Under the pieces are notes generated by a model. That model was not told the origin of the DNA. It saw only the letters and a program-made list of their open reading frames with translations, and searched no databases. From Thermogemmatispora sp042408735 (GTDB lineage: Bacteria > Chloroflexota > Ktedonobacteria > Ktedonobacterales > Ktedonobacteraceae): a stretch of 64,000 bases of DNA. The DNA lies in contig NZ_JBHOQV010000142.1 of assembly GCF_042408735.1 (NCBI RefSeq), positions 1 to 64,000 of the forward strand, read 5' to 3'. Below, piece by piece: positions 9,166-17,175 of the stretch. The position numbers were made by a program, and so were the translations under genes. The number at the start of each line of letters is the position of its first letter. Position 1 is the first letter of the stretch.

Positions 9166-10041
9166 ATGAGCGTGCAGAGCGAGAGCGAGGCCCAGCAGGG
9201 CCATAATACCTACGTCATCGACTCCGAGCAGGCTGCCGAGCTGGCCCGTCTGATGCAACAGGACCGGATCTTGACCGAGGCTCTGGGGGGACTCTTCCCA
9301 GAGGGGCAGCAGCTTCCCGAAGATGGGAGCTTGCTCGACCTGGCCTGTGGCCCGGGCGGCTGGACCCTGGAGGTGGCCTATCGCTATCCACATGTCGAGG
9401 TGGTCGGCGTTGACATCAGTCCCCCGATCGTCGAATATGCCAACGCTCAGGCCCGTTCGCGCCGGCTGACCAACGTTTACTTTCGCGTCATGAACGTGAT
9501 GGAAGCCCTGGATTTCCCCGACTCCTCCTTTGATCTGATCAACGGGCGCCTGATGTGCGGCTTCATGCGTCCCGAGGCCTGGCCGCGGCTGCTGGCCGAA
9601 TGCCGGCGCCTGCTCAAGCCGGGCGGGGTCCTGCGCCTCACGGAGATGGAGCCAACGCTGACAAGCAGTCCGGCCTTCGAGCGCTTCGCCGCCCTCGGCT
9701 CGCTGGCCATGAAGCGCGCCGGTCAAAGCTTCTCCCCCGATGGGCGCCACTTCGGCATCACCCCCGTGCTGCCTCGCCTGGTGCGCCGCGCCGGCTTCGT
9801 CGACGTCCGCCTGCGTCCCACCGCCATCGAGTGGTCGGCGGACACGCCCTACCACTATCCCTTCTTCAAGGATTACCTGGTCTTTCTCGACCTGATTCAG
9901 CCGTTCATGGTGCGCACAGGCGTGGCCAGCCGCCAGGAGCTGGCCCACCTCTACCAGCAGGCCGTGGCTGAGATGCAGCAAGACGATTTCTGCGCCATCT
10001 GGACCTTTCTGACGGTCTGGGGCCACAAGCCGGAAGGCTGA
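9166..10041 (+). CDS. Class I SAM-dependent methyltransferase
   Basis: 291 aa. Motif I is L-L-D-L-A-C-G-P-G-G (about 56-65) and the adenosine-binding acidic residue is in V-V-G-V-D-I-S-P. This is followed by D-S-S-F-D-L-I-N-G-R (motif IV region) and L-K-P-G-G-V-L-R-L-T-E. The fold is that of UbiE/Methyltransf_11/25-type enzymes for small molecules; the substrate cannot be predicted. The gene stands alone: the preceding gene is divergent and a terminator hairpin follows. A decayed relative lies at 56.0-56.7 kb. Start: ATG after GAGAGGAAGGAGCCGTGA. Confidence 0.82.
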   Translation: MSVQSESEAQQGHNTYVIDSEQAAELARLMQQDRILTEALGGLFPEGQQLPEDGSLLDLACGPGGWTLEVAYRYPHVEVVGVDISPPIVEYANAQARSRRLTNVYFRVMNVMEALDFPDSSFDLINGRLMCGFMRPEAWPRLLAECRRLLKPGGVLRLTEMEPTLTSSPAFERFAALGSLAMKRAGQSFSPDGRHFGITPVLPRLVRRAGFVDVRLRPTAIEWSADTPYHYPFFKDYLVFLDLIQPFMVRTGVASRQELAHLYQQAVAEMQQDDFCAIWTFLTVWGHKPEG

Positions 10042-10093
10042 TCTCACGAGCACGCTGGCGAGCTGAGCACGCTGGCGGGCTGACTCTTCGCCC

Positions 10094-10121
10094 GGCTGGC
10101 TCCGGCTCCCATGAGCCAGCC
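10094..10121 (+). terminator. Hairpin after the methyltransferase gene
   Basis: GGCTGGCTC (10094-10102) pairs with GAGCCAGCC (10113-10121), a perfect 9-bp stem 52 bases past the stop. It follows a two-copy direct repeat of GAGCACGCTGGCG (10048 and 10065). Confidence 0.45.
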
Positions 10122-10329
10122 AGATCGAGCAGGGAGAGAAAAGGGAGCAGAGGGATTGAGCAAACAGGGATGGAGAGAACTACCGGCTACCTGCCTGGCC
10201 TGGGAAGCTGGCTACGGGCGGACCCTTGCCGCCGGTAGCCGCTTCTGAGGGGTCGGCGCTCCGGCCGGCAGCGCTCAGCTCAGCGACAGAGAAAGAGAAG
10301 AGGAGAGAAGAAGGAGAGAACTGCCCATC

Positions 10330-12156
10330 ATGCTCTACCCCATGATGACCGCCACGCGGGAGGTCGTTGATCTCAATGGTCTCTGGCGGTTTCGTCTGGA
10401 CCCGGGCCAGGGTCTGGCCGAGCGCTGGTATGAGCGGCCCCTGCGCGAAGCCGTGCCCATGCCGGTACCCGCTTCCTTCAACGAACTCGGCGAGGAAGTC
10501 GCTTATCGCCAGCACGTGGGGCGTGTCTGGTACGAGCGGGAGCTGATCATCCCGCGCCGCCTGCTGGAGCAGCGCCTTGTTCTGCGTTTTGGGGCCGTGG
10601 CCCATGCCGCCCAGGTCTATCTCAACGGGCAGCCGCTGGTTGCCCATCGGGGCGGCTTCACCCCTTTCGAGTGCGAGATCAACGCGCTGGCGCAGCCGGG
10701 CAAGAACCGGCTCACCGTACTGGTTGATAACACCCTCGACTACAGCAGTCTGCCCGTGGCCCACTATCGCGAGGAGCAACTGCCCGACGGCAGTCGCCTG
10801 GTTACCAATACCCCCAACTTCGATTTCTTCAACTACGCCGGCATCCACCGCCCTGTCAAGCTCTACACAACGCCCGCCACCTACATCCGCGAGATTATCC
10901 TGACCAGCGCTCTGGCCGGGAGCGCCGGCCTGATCAGCTACCGTATCGAGGTAGCCGGTCCCGCGCGGGAGGCCGTCGCCGTCCGCCTGACCCTGCTCGA
11001 CGCCGAGGGACGGACCGTCGCCCGGGGCGAGGGCCAGCAGGGACAACTGCGGGTGCCCGACGTGCTGCCCTGGGAGCCAGGCCATCCCTATCTCTACACC
11101 TGCCTGGTTGAACTCTGGCAGGGCGACGAGTGCCTTGACAGCTACGAGGAGCCATGTGGAGTGCGCACGGTCGCCGTTGAAGATGGGCAGTTCCTTCTCA
11201 ACGGCAAGCCCTTCTACTTCAAGGGCTGCGGCAAGCACGAGGATTTTCCCATCCACGGACGTGGCTTCGACGAGGCGGTCTGCCTCAAAGATCTCAACCT
11301 CTTGCGCTGGCTGGGGGCCAATTCCTTTCGCACCTCGCACTACCCCTACGCCGAGGAACTGATGCGCCTGGCCGACCGTCTGGGGCTGGTCGTCATCGAC
11401 GAGGTGCCGGCGGTCGGCCTCCACCTCAACCTGGGTCCCAGCCCTGTGGCCGCGCGGCGGGCTACCTGGCAGACCCTGGCGACCGCCGCCCAGCATGAGC
11501 AGGCCCTGCGCGAGCTAATCGCGCGCGACAAAAACCATGCCTGCGTCGTCATGTGGTCGCTGGCCAACGAGCCGGCCTCAGAAGAAGAGGGGGCGCGGGC
11601 CTACTTCGAACCCCTGCTGCGCCTGGCGCGCGAGCTTGATCCGCAGCGCCGTCCCCTGACGATCGCCCTGCAGATGCTGGCGACGCCCGCTAGCGATACC
11701 GTGGCCGACCTGCTCGATGTCATCGCCCTGAACCGCTACTATGGCTGGTATGTGCATGGGGGACGCCTGGAGGCCGCGCGGGCCTTGCTGCGAGCCGAGC
11801 TGGAAGCCTGGATGAAGCGCCTCCCGGGCAAGCCGATCCTCTTGAGCGAGTACGGGGCCGACGCCATCGCCGGCTTCCACGACGAGCCGCCAACCATGTT
11901 CTCCGAAGAATATCAGGCGGCCTGTCTGCGGACCTATCATGAGGTGCTCGATGGCTGTCCCGCCGTTGTCGGTGAGCATGTCTGGAACTTCGCCGATTTT
12001 CAGACAGAGCAGAGCATCACACGCGTGCAGGGCAATCGCAAAGGGATCTTTACCCGGGACCGGCGCCCCAAGCTGGCAGCCCATCTCCTGCGGGAGCGCT
12101 GGCGGGCCATTCCCGATTTTGGCTACAAGCGCCGCCCGCCCGCTAGCCCGGCTTGA
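10330..12156 (+). CDS. uidA: Beta-glucuronidase, GH2
   Basis: 608 aa, close to the 603 aa of E. coli UidA. Domain order is GH2 sugar-binding (about 10-180), immunoglobulin-like (about 180-280) and TIM barrel (280-600). The UidA-type N-F-D-F-F-N-Y-A-G-I-H-R-P block is present. The acid/base is Glu414 in S-L-A-N-E-P and the nucleophile Glu507 in S-E-Y-G-A-D; E. coli has E413 and E504. The C-terminal W-N-F-A-D-F and K-G-I-F-T-R-D blocks also match; the N-x-K motif that marks glucuronidases is seen here as N-R-K-G. No signal peptide, so cytoplasmic hydrolysis of imported glucuronides. Start: ATG after AAGGAGAGAACTGCCCATC; a second ATG lies 12 bases on. Confidence 0.9.
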   Translation: MLYPMMTATREVVDLNGLWRFRLDPGQGLAERWYERPLREAVPMPVPASFNELGEEVAYRQHVGRVWYERELIIPRRLLEQRLVLRFGAVAHAAQVYLNGQPLVAHRGGFTPFECEINALAQPGKNRLTVLVDNTLDYSSLPVAHYREEQLPDGSRLVTNTPNFDFFNYAGIHRPVKLYTTPATYIREIILTSALAGSAGLISYRIEVAGPAREAVAVRLTLLDAEGRTVARGEGQQGQLRVPDVLPWEPGHPYLYTCLVELWQGDECLDSYEEPCGVRTVAVEDGQFLLNGKPFYFKGCGKHEDFPIHGRGFDEAVCLKDLNLLRWLGANSFRTSHYPYAEELMRLADRLGLVVIDEVPAVGLHLNLGPSPVAARRATWQTLATAAQHEQALRELIARDKNHACVVMWSLANEPASEEEGARAYFEPLLRLARELDPQRRPLTIALQMLATPASDTVADLLDVIALNRYYGWYVHGGRLEAARALLRAELEAWMKRLPGKPILLSEYGADAIAGFHDEPPTMFSEEYQAACLRTYHEVLDGCPAVVGEHVWNFADFQTEQSITRVQGNRKGIFTRDRRPKLAAHLLRERWRAIPDFGYKRRPPASPA

Positions 12157-12182
12157 CGTTCCTTAAGGCTCGGGGCTATACT
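12153..12182 (+). promoter_or_regulatory. Sigma70-like promoter for the MutS-like pair
   Basis: TTGACG (12153-12158), an 18-base spacer and TATACT (12177-12182). The -35 box overlaps the uidA stop codon. Transcription would start near 12189, leaving a leader of about 440 nt. Confidence 0.6.
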
Positions 12183-12632
12183 AACAGCGTCACCCGTCTC
12201 TGGCGAGCAAGCAAAAAAGAAAGAGACGCCGGTGTCAGACAGAGCACAAGTGTATAGCGATGAGGCCCGCTAAGCGCCAGCTCGTTGACGCCCTCCTCCG
12301 CTGATGGAGAGAGAGGAGAGGAGGGCCGCGAAGCCTGGCTGATGGCTTCTACTCACGGCCTTGAGCGCCGGTCCCTGCCGGCGCGCGGTGAGGCTGGTGC
12401 GTAGGAGCTATTTTTATTGAGGCCACCTCGTGACCTGCCCTCACCTATGCGGGGCGCCTGCCTGGCCGCACCCTGCCGCTCCGCAGTGCCCGCTAAGCCC
12501 GCCCAAGGCCTGGCCGTGACCCTGATCCGACGATCCTTCTGCCTTTCTCCTCTCTCGCCTCCTCTGGGCCGGAAGGCATCCTGGCTCGGGAAACGGGGGA
12601 GGAGCAGTCCATCCCGGAGGCTTGCCAAAACG
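12183..12632 (+). other. Long structured leader of the MutS-like operon
   Basis: No gene recognised. Three stems are visible: CGTCTCT...AGAGACG; GCCCTCCTC...GAGGAGGGC; and GCTTCTAC (12345-12352) with GTAGGAGC (12401-12408) enclosing CGCCGG...CCGGCG. The last is followed by TATTTTTATT and could be a leader terminator. The frame upstream of 12633 is open but rich in Pro/Arg/Ser and unlike coding sequence. Confidence 0.4.
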
Positions 12633-14168
12633 ATGGTCTTTCGCAGCATCCTGTTTGCTGACAGCGAGCAAGGTCGCCAGGCTGAGGCCAGCCCTCAGCC
12701 TCCCTGCTTCAGCGACCTTCAGCTTGAGCGCCTCATCGAGTCGATCATCGCCCCCAAAGCCGATTATCAGCTCGAACCATTCTTCCACTTTCCCCTGCGC
12801 GATCTCGACCTCATTGCCTACCGCCAGGAGGTCATGCGCGATCTCGAAAAACCGGCGATCTTCGCTCTCTTCGAGGACTTTTCGCGTAAGATGCGCGATA
12901 TGCATAGGTGTCGGGAGCAGGCCGAGAAGCTCTACTACCGTCGCCAGCAAGAGCGCTGGTGGCTGGATGCCATTGATCACTACTGTCACGCCCTTCTCGG
13001 CCTGGAGCAGGAGCTGAGGCTGCTCCCCGTCGAGTCGCGTGGCCTGCGAGCCTTCCAGGGCTACCTGCGGGACTATCTGGCCTCGCCCGCTTTTCTGGCC
13101 CTGCAGCGCGAGACCGAGGCACTCAAGGCGGCTCTGGCCCAGGTGCATTACTGCCTGCGCATCAAAGGCGAGACGATCACGGTGCAAGCCTACGCCGGCG
13201 AAGAGGACTACAGCGCCCAGATTGAGGAGACCTTCGCCCGCTTCAAGCAGGGGGCAGTCAAAGACTACAGCGTCAAGCTGATCGAGTGGCAGGAGATGAA
13301 CCACGTCGAGGCTCAGATTCTCGAGCTGGTGGCTCGTCTCTATCCCGCGGTGTTCGCCCAGCTCACCGACTACTGTCGCCGCCATCAGCACTATCTCGAC
13401 GCGACCATCGCTACCTTCGAGCGCGAAATTCAGTTCTACCTGGCCTATCTCGACTATATAGCCGCTTTCCGCCGGCGGGGTCTGCCTTTCTGCTATCCTC
13501 AGCTCTCGCTGGAAGACAAGACAAGCGTGGCCGAAGATTGTTTTGATCTGGCCCTGGCCGGCCTGCTCCAGCGAGAGCAGGGTCAGGTTGTCTGTAACAG
13601 CTTTGCCCTTGAGGGGCGGGAGCGCCTCCTGATCGTCACTGGTCCCAACCAGGGCGGCAAGACCACCTTTGCCCGCGCCATAGGCCAACTGCACTACCTG
13701 GCCGCCCTCGGTTGTCCCGTGCCGGCGCGCAAGGCCCGCCTCTTTCTGCCCGACCGCATCCTCACCCATTTCGAACGAGAGGAGAGGATCGAGAACCTGC
13801 GCGGCAAGCTCGAAGACGATCTCGTACGCCTGCGCGCCATGCTGGAAGAGGCCACGCCGGCCAGCCTCATCATCCTCAACGAGATTTTCAGCGCCACCAC
13901 GCTGGAGGATGCCCTCTTCCTCTCGCGCCAGCTTCTGCAGCGCCTGTTGGCTCTGGATGTGCTCGCTGTCTGGGTGACCTTTCTTGACGAGCTGGCTTCC
14001 TACAGCGAGCAGACCGTGAGTATGGTGGCGGAAGTGGATCCAGAAGATCCGGCCCGCCGCACCTTTCGTCTGCAGAGGCGGCCAGCCGACGGCCTGGCTT
14101 ATGCTCTGGCCCTGGCCCAAAAATATCGCCTGACCTATGCCTGTCTCAAGGAGCGTCTGCAAGCATGA
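12633..14168 (+). CDS. MutS-like ATPase without mismatch-recognition domain (1)
   Basis: 511 aa from the ATG at 12633, with GGAGG 12 bases upstream. The N-terminal two thirds are helical (lever/clamp-like). The C-terminal ABC-type ATPase has Walker A G-P-N-Q-G-G-K-T-T (337-345) and Walker B I-I-L-N-E-I with catalytic Glu417; the usual Asp is Asn, as in several small MutS subfamilies. The mismatch-binding and connector domains of MutS are absent. The next gene overlaps by 4 bp and is the same length with the same architecture, so the two proteins probably form a heterodimer. A role in DNA repair or recombination is inferred only from the family. The in-frame stretch from 12417 lacks coding character. 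Confidence 0.8.
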   Translation: MVFRSILFADSEQGRQAEASPQPPCFSDLQLERLIESIIAPKADYQLEPFFHFPLRDLDLIAYRQEVMRDLEKPAIFALFEDFSRKMRDMHRCREQAEKLYYRRQQERWWLDAIDHYCHALLGLEQELRLLPVESRGLRAFQGYLRDYLASPAFLALQRETEALKAALAQVHYCLRIKGETITVQAYAGEEDYSAQIEETFARFKQGAVKDYSVKLIEWQEMNHVEAQILELVARLYPAVFAQLTDYCRRHQHYLDATIATFEREIQFYLAYLDYIAAFRRRGLPFCYPQLSLEDKTSVAEDCFDLALAGLLQREQGQVVCNSFALEGRERLLIVTGPNQGGKTTFARAIGQLHYLAALGCPVPARKARLFLPDRILTHFEREERIENLRGKLEDDLVRLRAMLEEATPASLIILNEIFSATTLEDALFLSRQLLQRLLALDVLAVWVTFLDELASYSEQTVSMVAEVDPEDPARRTFRLQRRPADGLAYALALAQKYRLTYACLKERLQA

Positions 14169-15700
14169 AAGCTCATCTTCTCTATCGCGACCGCGACCTT
14201 GACAGCGCGCAGCCCTTGCCGTCGCAGGCTGCTGATCTCATCCAGGATTTGGCGCTAGAGACCCTGCTAGGGGCGATGGCCCGTGGCGATCGCTTCCTGT
14301 TCGAAGTCGCCAGGCGAGTCCTGCTCTCCAGTCTGACCAACGACCTGGAGACTGTGCTCTATCGGCAAGCTGTGCTCAAGGACTGTCTGCGCCAGCCGGC
14401 CCTGATTCGCTCCCTCTACCAGCTCACCATCGAGGCCCTGGAGAGTGAGCGCAAAGCCACCTTCATCTTTTTCAAAGATCCTGGTCTGATCCTGATGCGC
14501 TCGGTCCAGATTCTGGAGCAGCTCTTGGCAGTCTTGCGCAGGCTGCGCGCCCTGGCCGATGAGCGGGCAGAAACCTTCGATTCAGAGGGCTTTCGCGAGC
14601 TGTGGGCCATGCTGCGCCGCGAGCTGAGCGATGCCTATCTGGAGCGCATCGCTCAGCACCTGCGTGAGCTGCACCTTCGCCATGGGGTCCTGTTGAGCGC
14701 GCGTCTGGGCCAGGGGAACAAAGGTCGTGATTACACGATGCGCCGCCCTGCCGCGCCGCAGGGTACCTGGTTCGCCCGCCTCCTGGGTCTGGGCGGGCGC
14801 ACGGCCAGCTATACCTTCCACATTCCTGAACGCGATGAAGCCGGAGCCCGCGCCCTGACCGAGCTGCGTAACCGTGGCCTCAACCAGGTAGCCAATGCTC
14901 TGGCGCGTTCTACCGAGCACATTCTGAGCTTCTTCGAACTGTTGCGCCGCGAGCTGGCTTTTTATGTTGGCTGCCTCAACCTGGCAGAGGAACTGACAGC
15001 CCGTGGCCTGCCGATCTGCTTTCCTACGGTGGCCTCCCCGGAGGAGGAACAGCGCTCATTCGAGGGACTCTACGATCCCGCTCTGGCCCTCACTCAATCA
15101 ACGCCCATCGTCGCCAACGATTGCCAGGCTGATGGCAAGCGCCTGATCATCATTACGGGGGCCAACCGTGGAGGGAAGTCGACTTTTCTGCGCAGTCTGG
15201 GCCTGGCCCAACTCTTACTGCAGAGTGGCATGTTTGTGCCAGCGCGCGTCTTCAGGGCCAGCCTCTGCTCGGGCCTCTTCACCCACTTCCGCCGGCGTGA
15301 AGATGCCGCCCTCAGGCGCGGCAAGCTTGAGGAAGAGCTAAGCCGCCTGAGTGCCATCGTCGACCAGGTCAGGCCGCGGGCCTTGCTCCTCCTCAACGAG
15401 TCCCTGGCTGCCACCAATGAGCGCGAGGGTTCTGAGCTGGCGCGCCAGATCGTGACAGCCCTGGTCGAGCACGGTGTGACGGTCTGCTACGTGACCCATC
15501 TCTATACGCTGGCCCACGACTTCGCCAGCCAGCGCGAGCGCCGGCCCGAGATGCTCTTCCTGAGGGCCGAGCGTTTGCCGGACGGCAGGCGCACCTTCCG
15601 CATGGTAGAGGGGGAGCCGGAAAGAACAGGCCACGCGCGCGACCTCTATGCGCGGGTCTTTGCTTCGGCCTCGCCAGTGACCGAGGAAAGACTCGCCTGA
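14165..15700 (+). CDS. MutS-like ATPase without mismatch-recognition domain (2)
   Basis: 511 aa, start ATG overlapping the previous stop (ATGA), so translation is coupled. A helical core region is followed by a MutS-type ATPase domain: Walker A G-A-N-R-G-G-K-S-T (332-340), Walker B L-L-L-N-E-S with Glu412, then the family block A-A-T-N-E-R-E-G-S-E and a switch-type T-H-L-Y-T-L. Domains I and II of MutS are missing. It is clearly homologous to, but strongly diverged from, its upstream neighbour: GAN/R-GGKST against GPN/Q-GGKTT. A two-gene module of such proteins suggests a composite ATPase acting on a branched or looped DNA substrate; that is inference. Confidence 0.82.
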   Translation: MKAHLLYRDRDLDSAQPLPSQAADLIQDLALETLLGAMARGDRFLFEVARRVLLSSLTNDLETVLYRQAVLKDCLRQPALIRSLYQLTIEALESERKATFIFFKDPGLILMRSVQILEQLLAVLRRLRALADERAETFDSEGFRELWAMLRRELSDAYLERIAQHLRELHLRHGVLLSARLGQGNKGRDYTMRRPAAPQGTWFARLLGLGGRTASYTFHIPERDEAGARALTELRNRGLNQVANALARSTEHILSFFELLRRELAFYVGCLNLAEELTARGLPICFPTVASPEEEQRSFEGLYDPALALTQSTPIVANDCQADGKRLIIITGANRGGKSTFLRSLGLAQLLLQSGMFVPARVFRASLCSGLFTHFRRREDAALRRGKLEEELSRLSAIVDQVRPRALLLLNESLAATNEREGSELARQIVTALVEHGVTVCYVTHLYTLAHDFASQRERRPEMLFLRAERLPDGRRTFRMVEGEPERTGHARDLYARVFASASPVTEERLA

Positions 15701-15901
15701 GCGGCAAAAGGTCCCTTCCCTGTCCCGGTCTGAAGAGCTGGCGAGCAAGCAGACGAACAGGGAGAGGCTGGGCCGGCTTTGGGGAGGACCAACGTGCGGC
15801 TGGGAGCCGTTGCCACCTGGGCAGGAGAGGAAGGGGAGAGCCGCCTCCCAATGGCCCCAAAGAGACGGCTCCCCTATGAGCAACCGCGGCCCATGAAAAA
15901 A

Positions 15902-15946
15902 GGCTTCTACTCAGCATGGACCCCTTTTCCATGCCGGGTAGAAGCC
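15902..15946. repeat. GGCTTCTAC hairpin, copy A
   Basis: GGCTTCTAC (15902-15910) pairs with GTAGAAGCC (15938-15946). An inner stem GCATGG (15914-15919) with CCATGC (15929-15934) encloses ACCCCTTTT. It follows the MutS-like pair by 200 bases. It may be a terminator or an end hairpin of an IS200/IS605-type element, because the same arms recur at 17062-17099. Confidence 0.55.
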
Positions 15947-16177
15947 ATCAGCCTTGCGGCGATAAGCGGGCTTCATCGCAAGTTGCTATATTCCTCACGG
16001 GAAGAATAGCATACCAGCCGCAGGGTGTCAAGGGTGCTTTCGGGCTATCTCTCAGGCAAGACGGGCGGCTTCCCTTTGAGAAGTGCCGTGAGCTATCAGG
16101 CTGATCTGTCGAACCCTTCGCTTCGGCGGTAGAGATAGAAGGTGTCTTCCCTGTTAGAGGCTGATTGAGGAGATTGC

Positions 16178-16207
16178 TTGACATGAAGGAGCACGTTGCC
16201 GTATGAT
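16178..16207 (+). promoter_or_regulatory. Isolated strong promoter
   Basis: A perfect TTGACA (16178-16183), an 18-base spacer and TATGAT (16202-16207). No intact gene follows; it points toward the TnpB relic and may be a leftover of the mobile element or the promoter of an unannotated RNA. Confidence 0.5.
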
Positions 16208-16499
16208 GCCTGGATAGACACAAAGATAGCCTGCCAGTCAAACCGGCATGTCTGCTGCTCCTGCAAGTATCAGGTCGTCTGGTGTCCCAGATAGCGACGG
16301 GAGGCGCTGGTAGGGAAGAGAGGCGACAGCCCAGTTGAAACAGACCATTGTTGAGGTGTGCCAGGAACAGCAAGAGACGTGTTGAGTTTGGAAGGCAATG
16401 CCGATCCGATCACGGGCATCCCCCGCTGAAGGCAGAGCCGCGGGTTCGGTGTCCATCGGCATGATGCGGTGGCGAGGGGCGGCTTACAGAGCCTGCTGC

Positions 16500-16775
16500 C
16501 AGGCTGCCAGAAACCACCCCGTCATTCACGTGGGGGATGGATGCCGTAAAAGTGCTGTCGATGGTGGTTGGGCGATGGGACAACGGTGCTCTTCCGGGCA
16601 GGCGGAAGAAGCTGGGAGGAAAGGGCCGTTTTTGAATCATCAGTATGCCAGTCAAGTGTGTTCCGGCTGTGGCTCGGTCGAGCGACAAGACCTCTCCGAA
16701 GGCCGGCGTTCCTGGGCATGCGGCTGGTCGCTTGACCGCGACTGAATATCCTTGCTTGTGCTCGGCGGAGCGTTC
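16500..16775 (+). pseudogene. Decayed TnpB/OrfB C-terminus (IS605-type)
   Basis: The frame around 16542-16743 reads C-R-K-S-A-V-D-G-G-W, then Q-A-E-E-A-G-R-K, then the zinc-ribbon block Y-A-S-Q-V-C-S-G-C-G, and L-D-R-D at 16731-16742. These match the TnpB C-terminus (K-A-E-E-A-G, S-Q-x-C-S-x-C-G, RuvC-III L-D-R-D-x-N-A-A). A TGA follows L-D-R-D directly, and the expected N-I-L-A block appears in another frame at 16745. A small deletion and frameshift therefore broke the reading. The second Cys pair of the zinc ribbon is reduced to one Cys and most of the N-terminal protein is unrecognisable. This is a relic, not a working nuclease. Confidence 0.7.
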
Positions 16776-17061
16776 AGGCGCGTTCCCGAGAGGTTCTCGA
16801 CGGGCGAGCCGGTTCAGGTTCGCAAGAGGGACGGGTCGATCGAAGAACGAGCGCGCGCCAACCAGGAACTGTTGGCCTGCGCGGAGAAGCTCCCCCGTCC
16901 CGGTCCCGGAGGCGGCTCCCTTCCCCGGGGAAAGGGACCAGGATCAGGCCGACAGCGGTTGGCTGGATGGATGGCTTTGATCAGACATTCCGGTGACTGT
17001 CGATAGCACAACTGAGAGCAAGGCGATGAAGCTCGCCTTATACGCGTCGGTTGGCGCTGAT

Positions 17062-17104
17062 AGCTTCTACATCCCTCGGCAGCCAGGGCTGTAGAAGCTT
17101 TTTT
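17062..17104 (+). repeat. GCTTCTAC hairpin, copy B, with T6
   Basis: AGCTTCTAC (17062-17070) pairs with GTAGAAGCT (17091-17099); an inner CCCT/AGGG lies at 17073-17076 and 17085-17088, and six T follow (17099-17104). It has intrinsic-terminator form and shares its outer stem with copy A at 15902. It could be the right-end hairpin of the TnpB element or a terminator shielding the MoxR operon. Confidence 0.6.
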
Positions 17105-17175
17105 GATGGTGCCAGATCCTTACTCAGGCGGACGCTCCAAAGGACGAAAAACAGAACGAGGAGATGTATTGCTCT

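Larger units (their letters stand above)
15701..17175. other. 1.5-kb region with mobile-element remains
   Basis: No intact gene. It contains a hairpin (15902-15946), an isolated strong promoter (16178-16207), a decayed TnpB C-terminus (about 16500-16775) and a second hairpin of the same GCTTCTAC/GTAGAAGC type (17062-17104), each listed separately. The remainder shows stops in all frames. Confidence 0.5.

Noticed and set aside
12417..12632. N-terminal extension of the first MutS-like protein
   Set aside because: The open frame is Pro/Arg/Ser-rich and lies in the structured leader; the ATG at 12633 gives a 511-aa protein equal in length to its partner.
16238..16462. Short minus-strand open frames in the mobile-element relic
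   Set aside because: No family resemblance or ribosome site; the TnpB similarity is on the plus strand.
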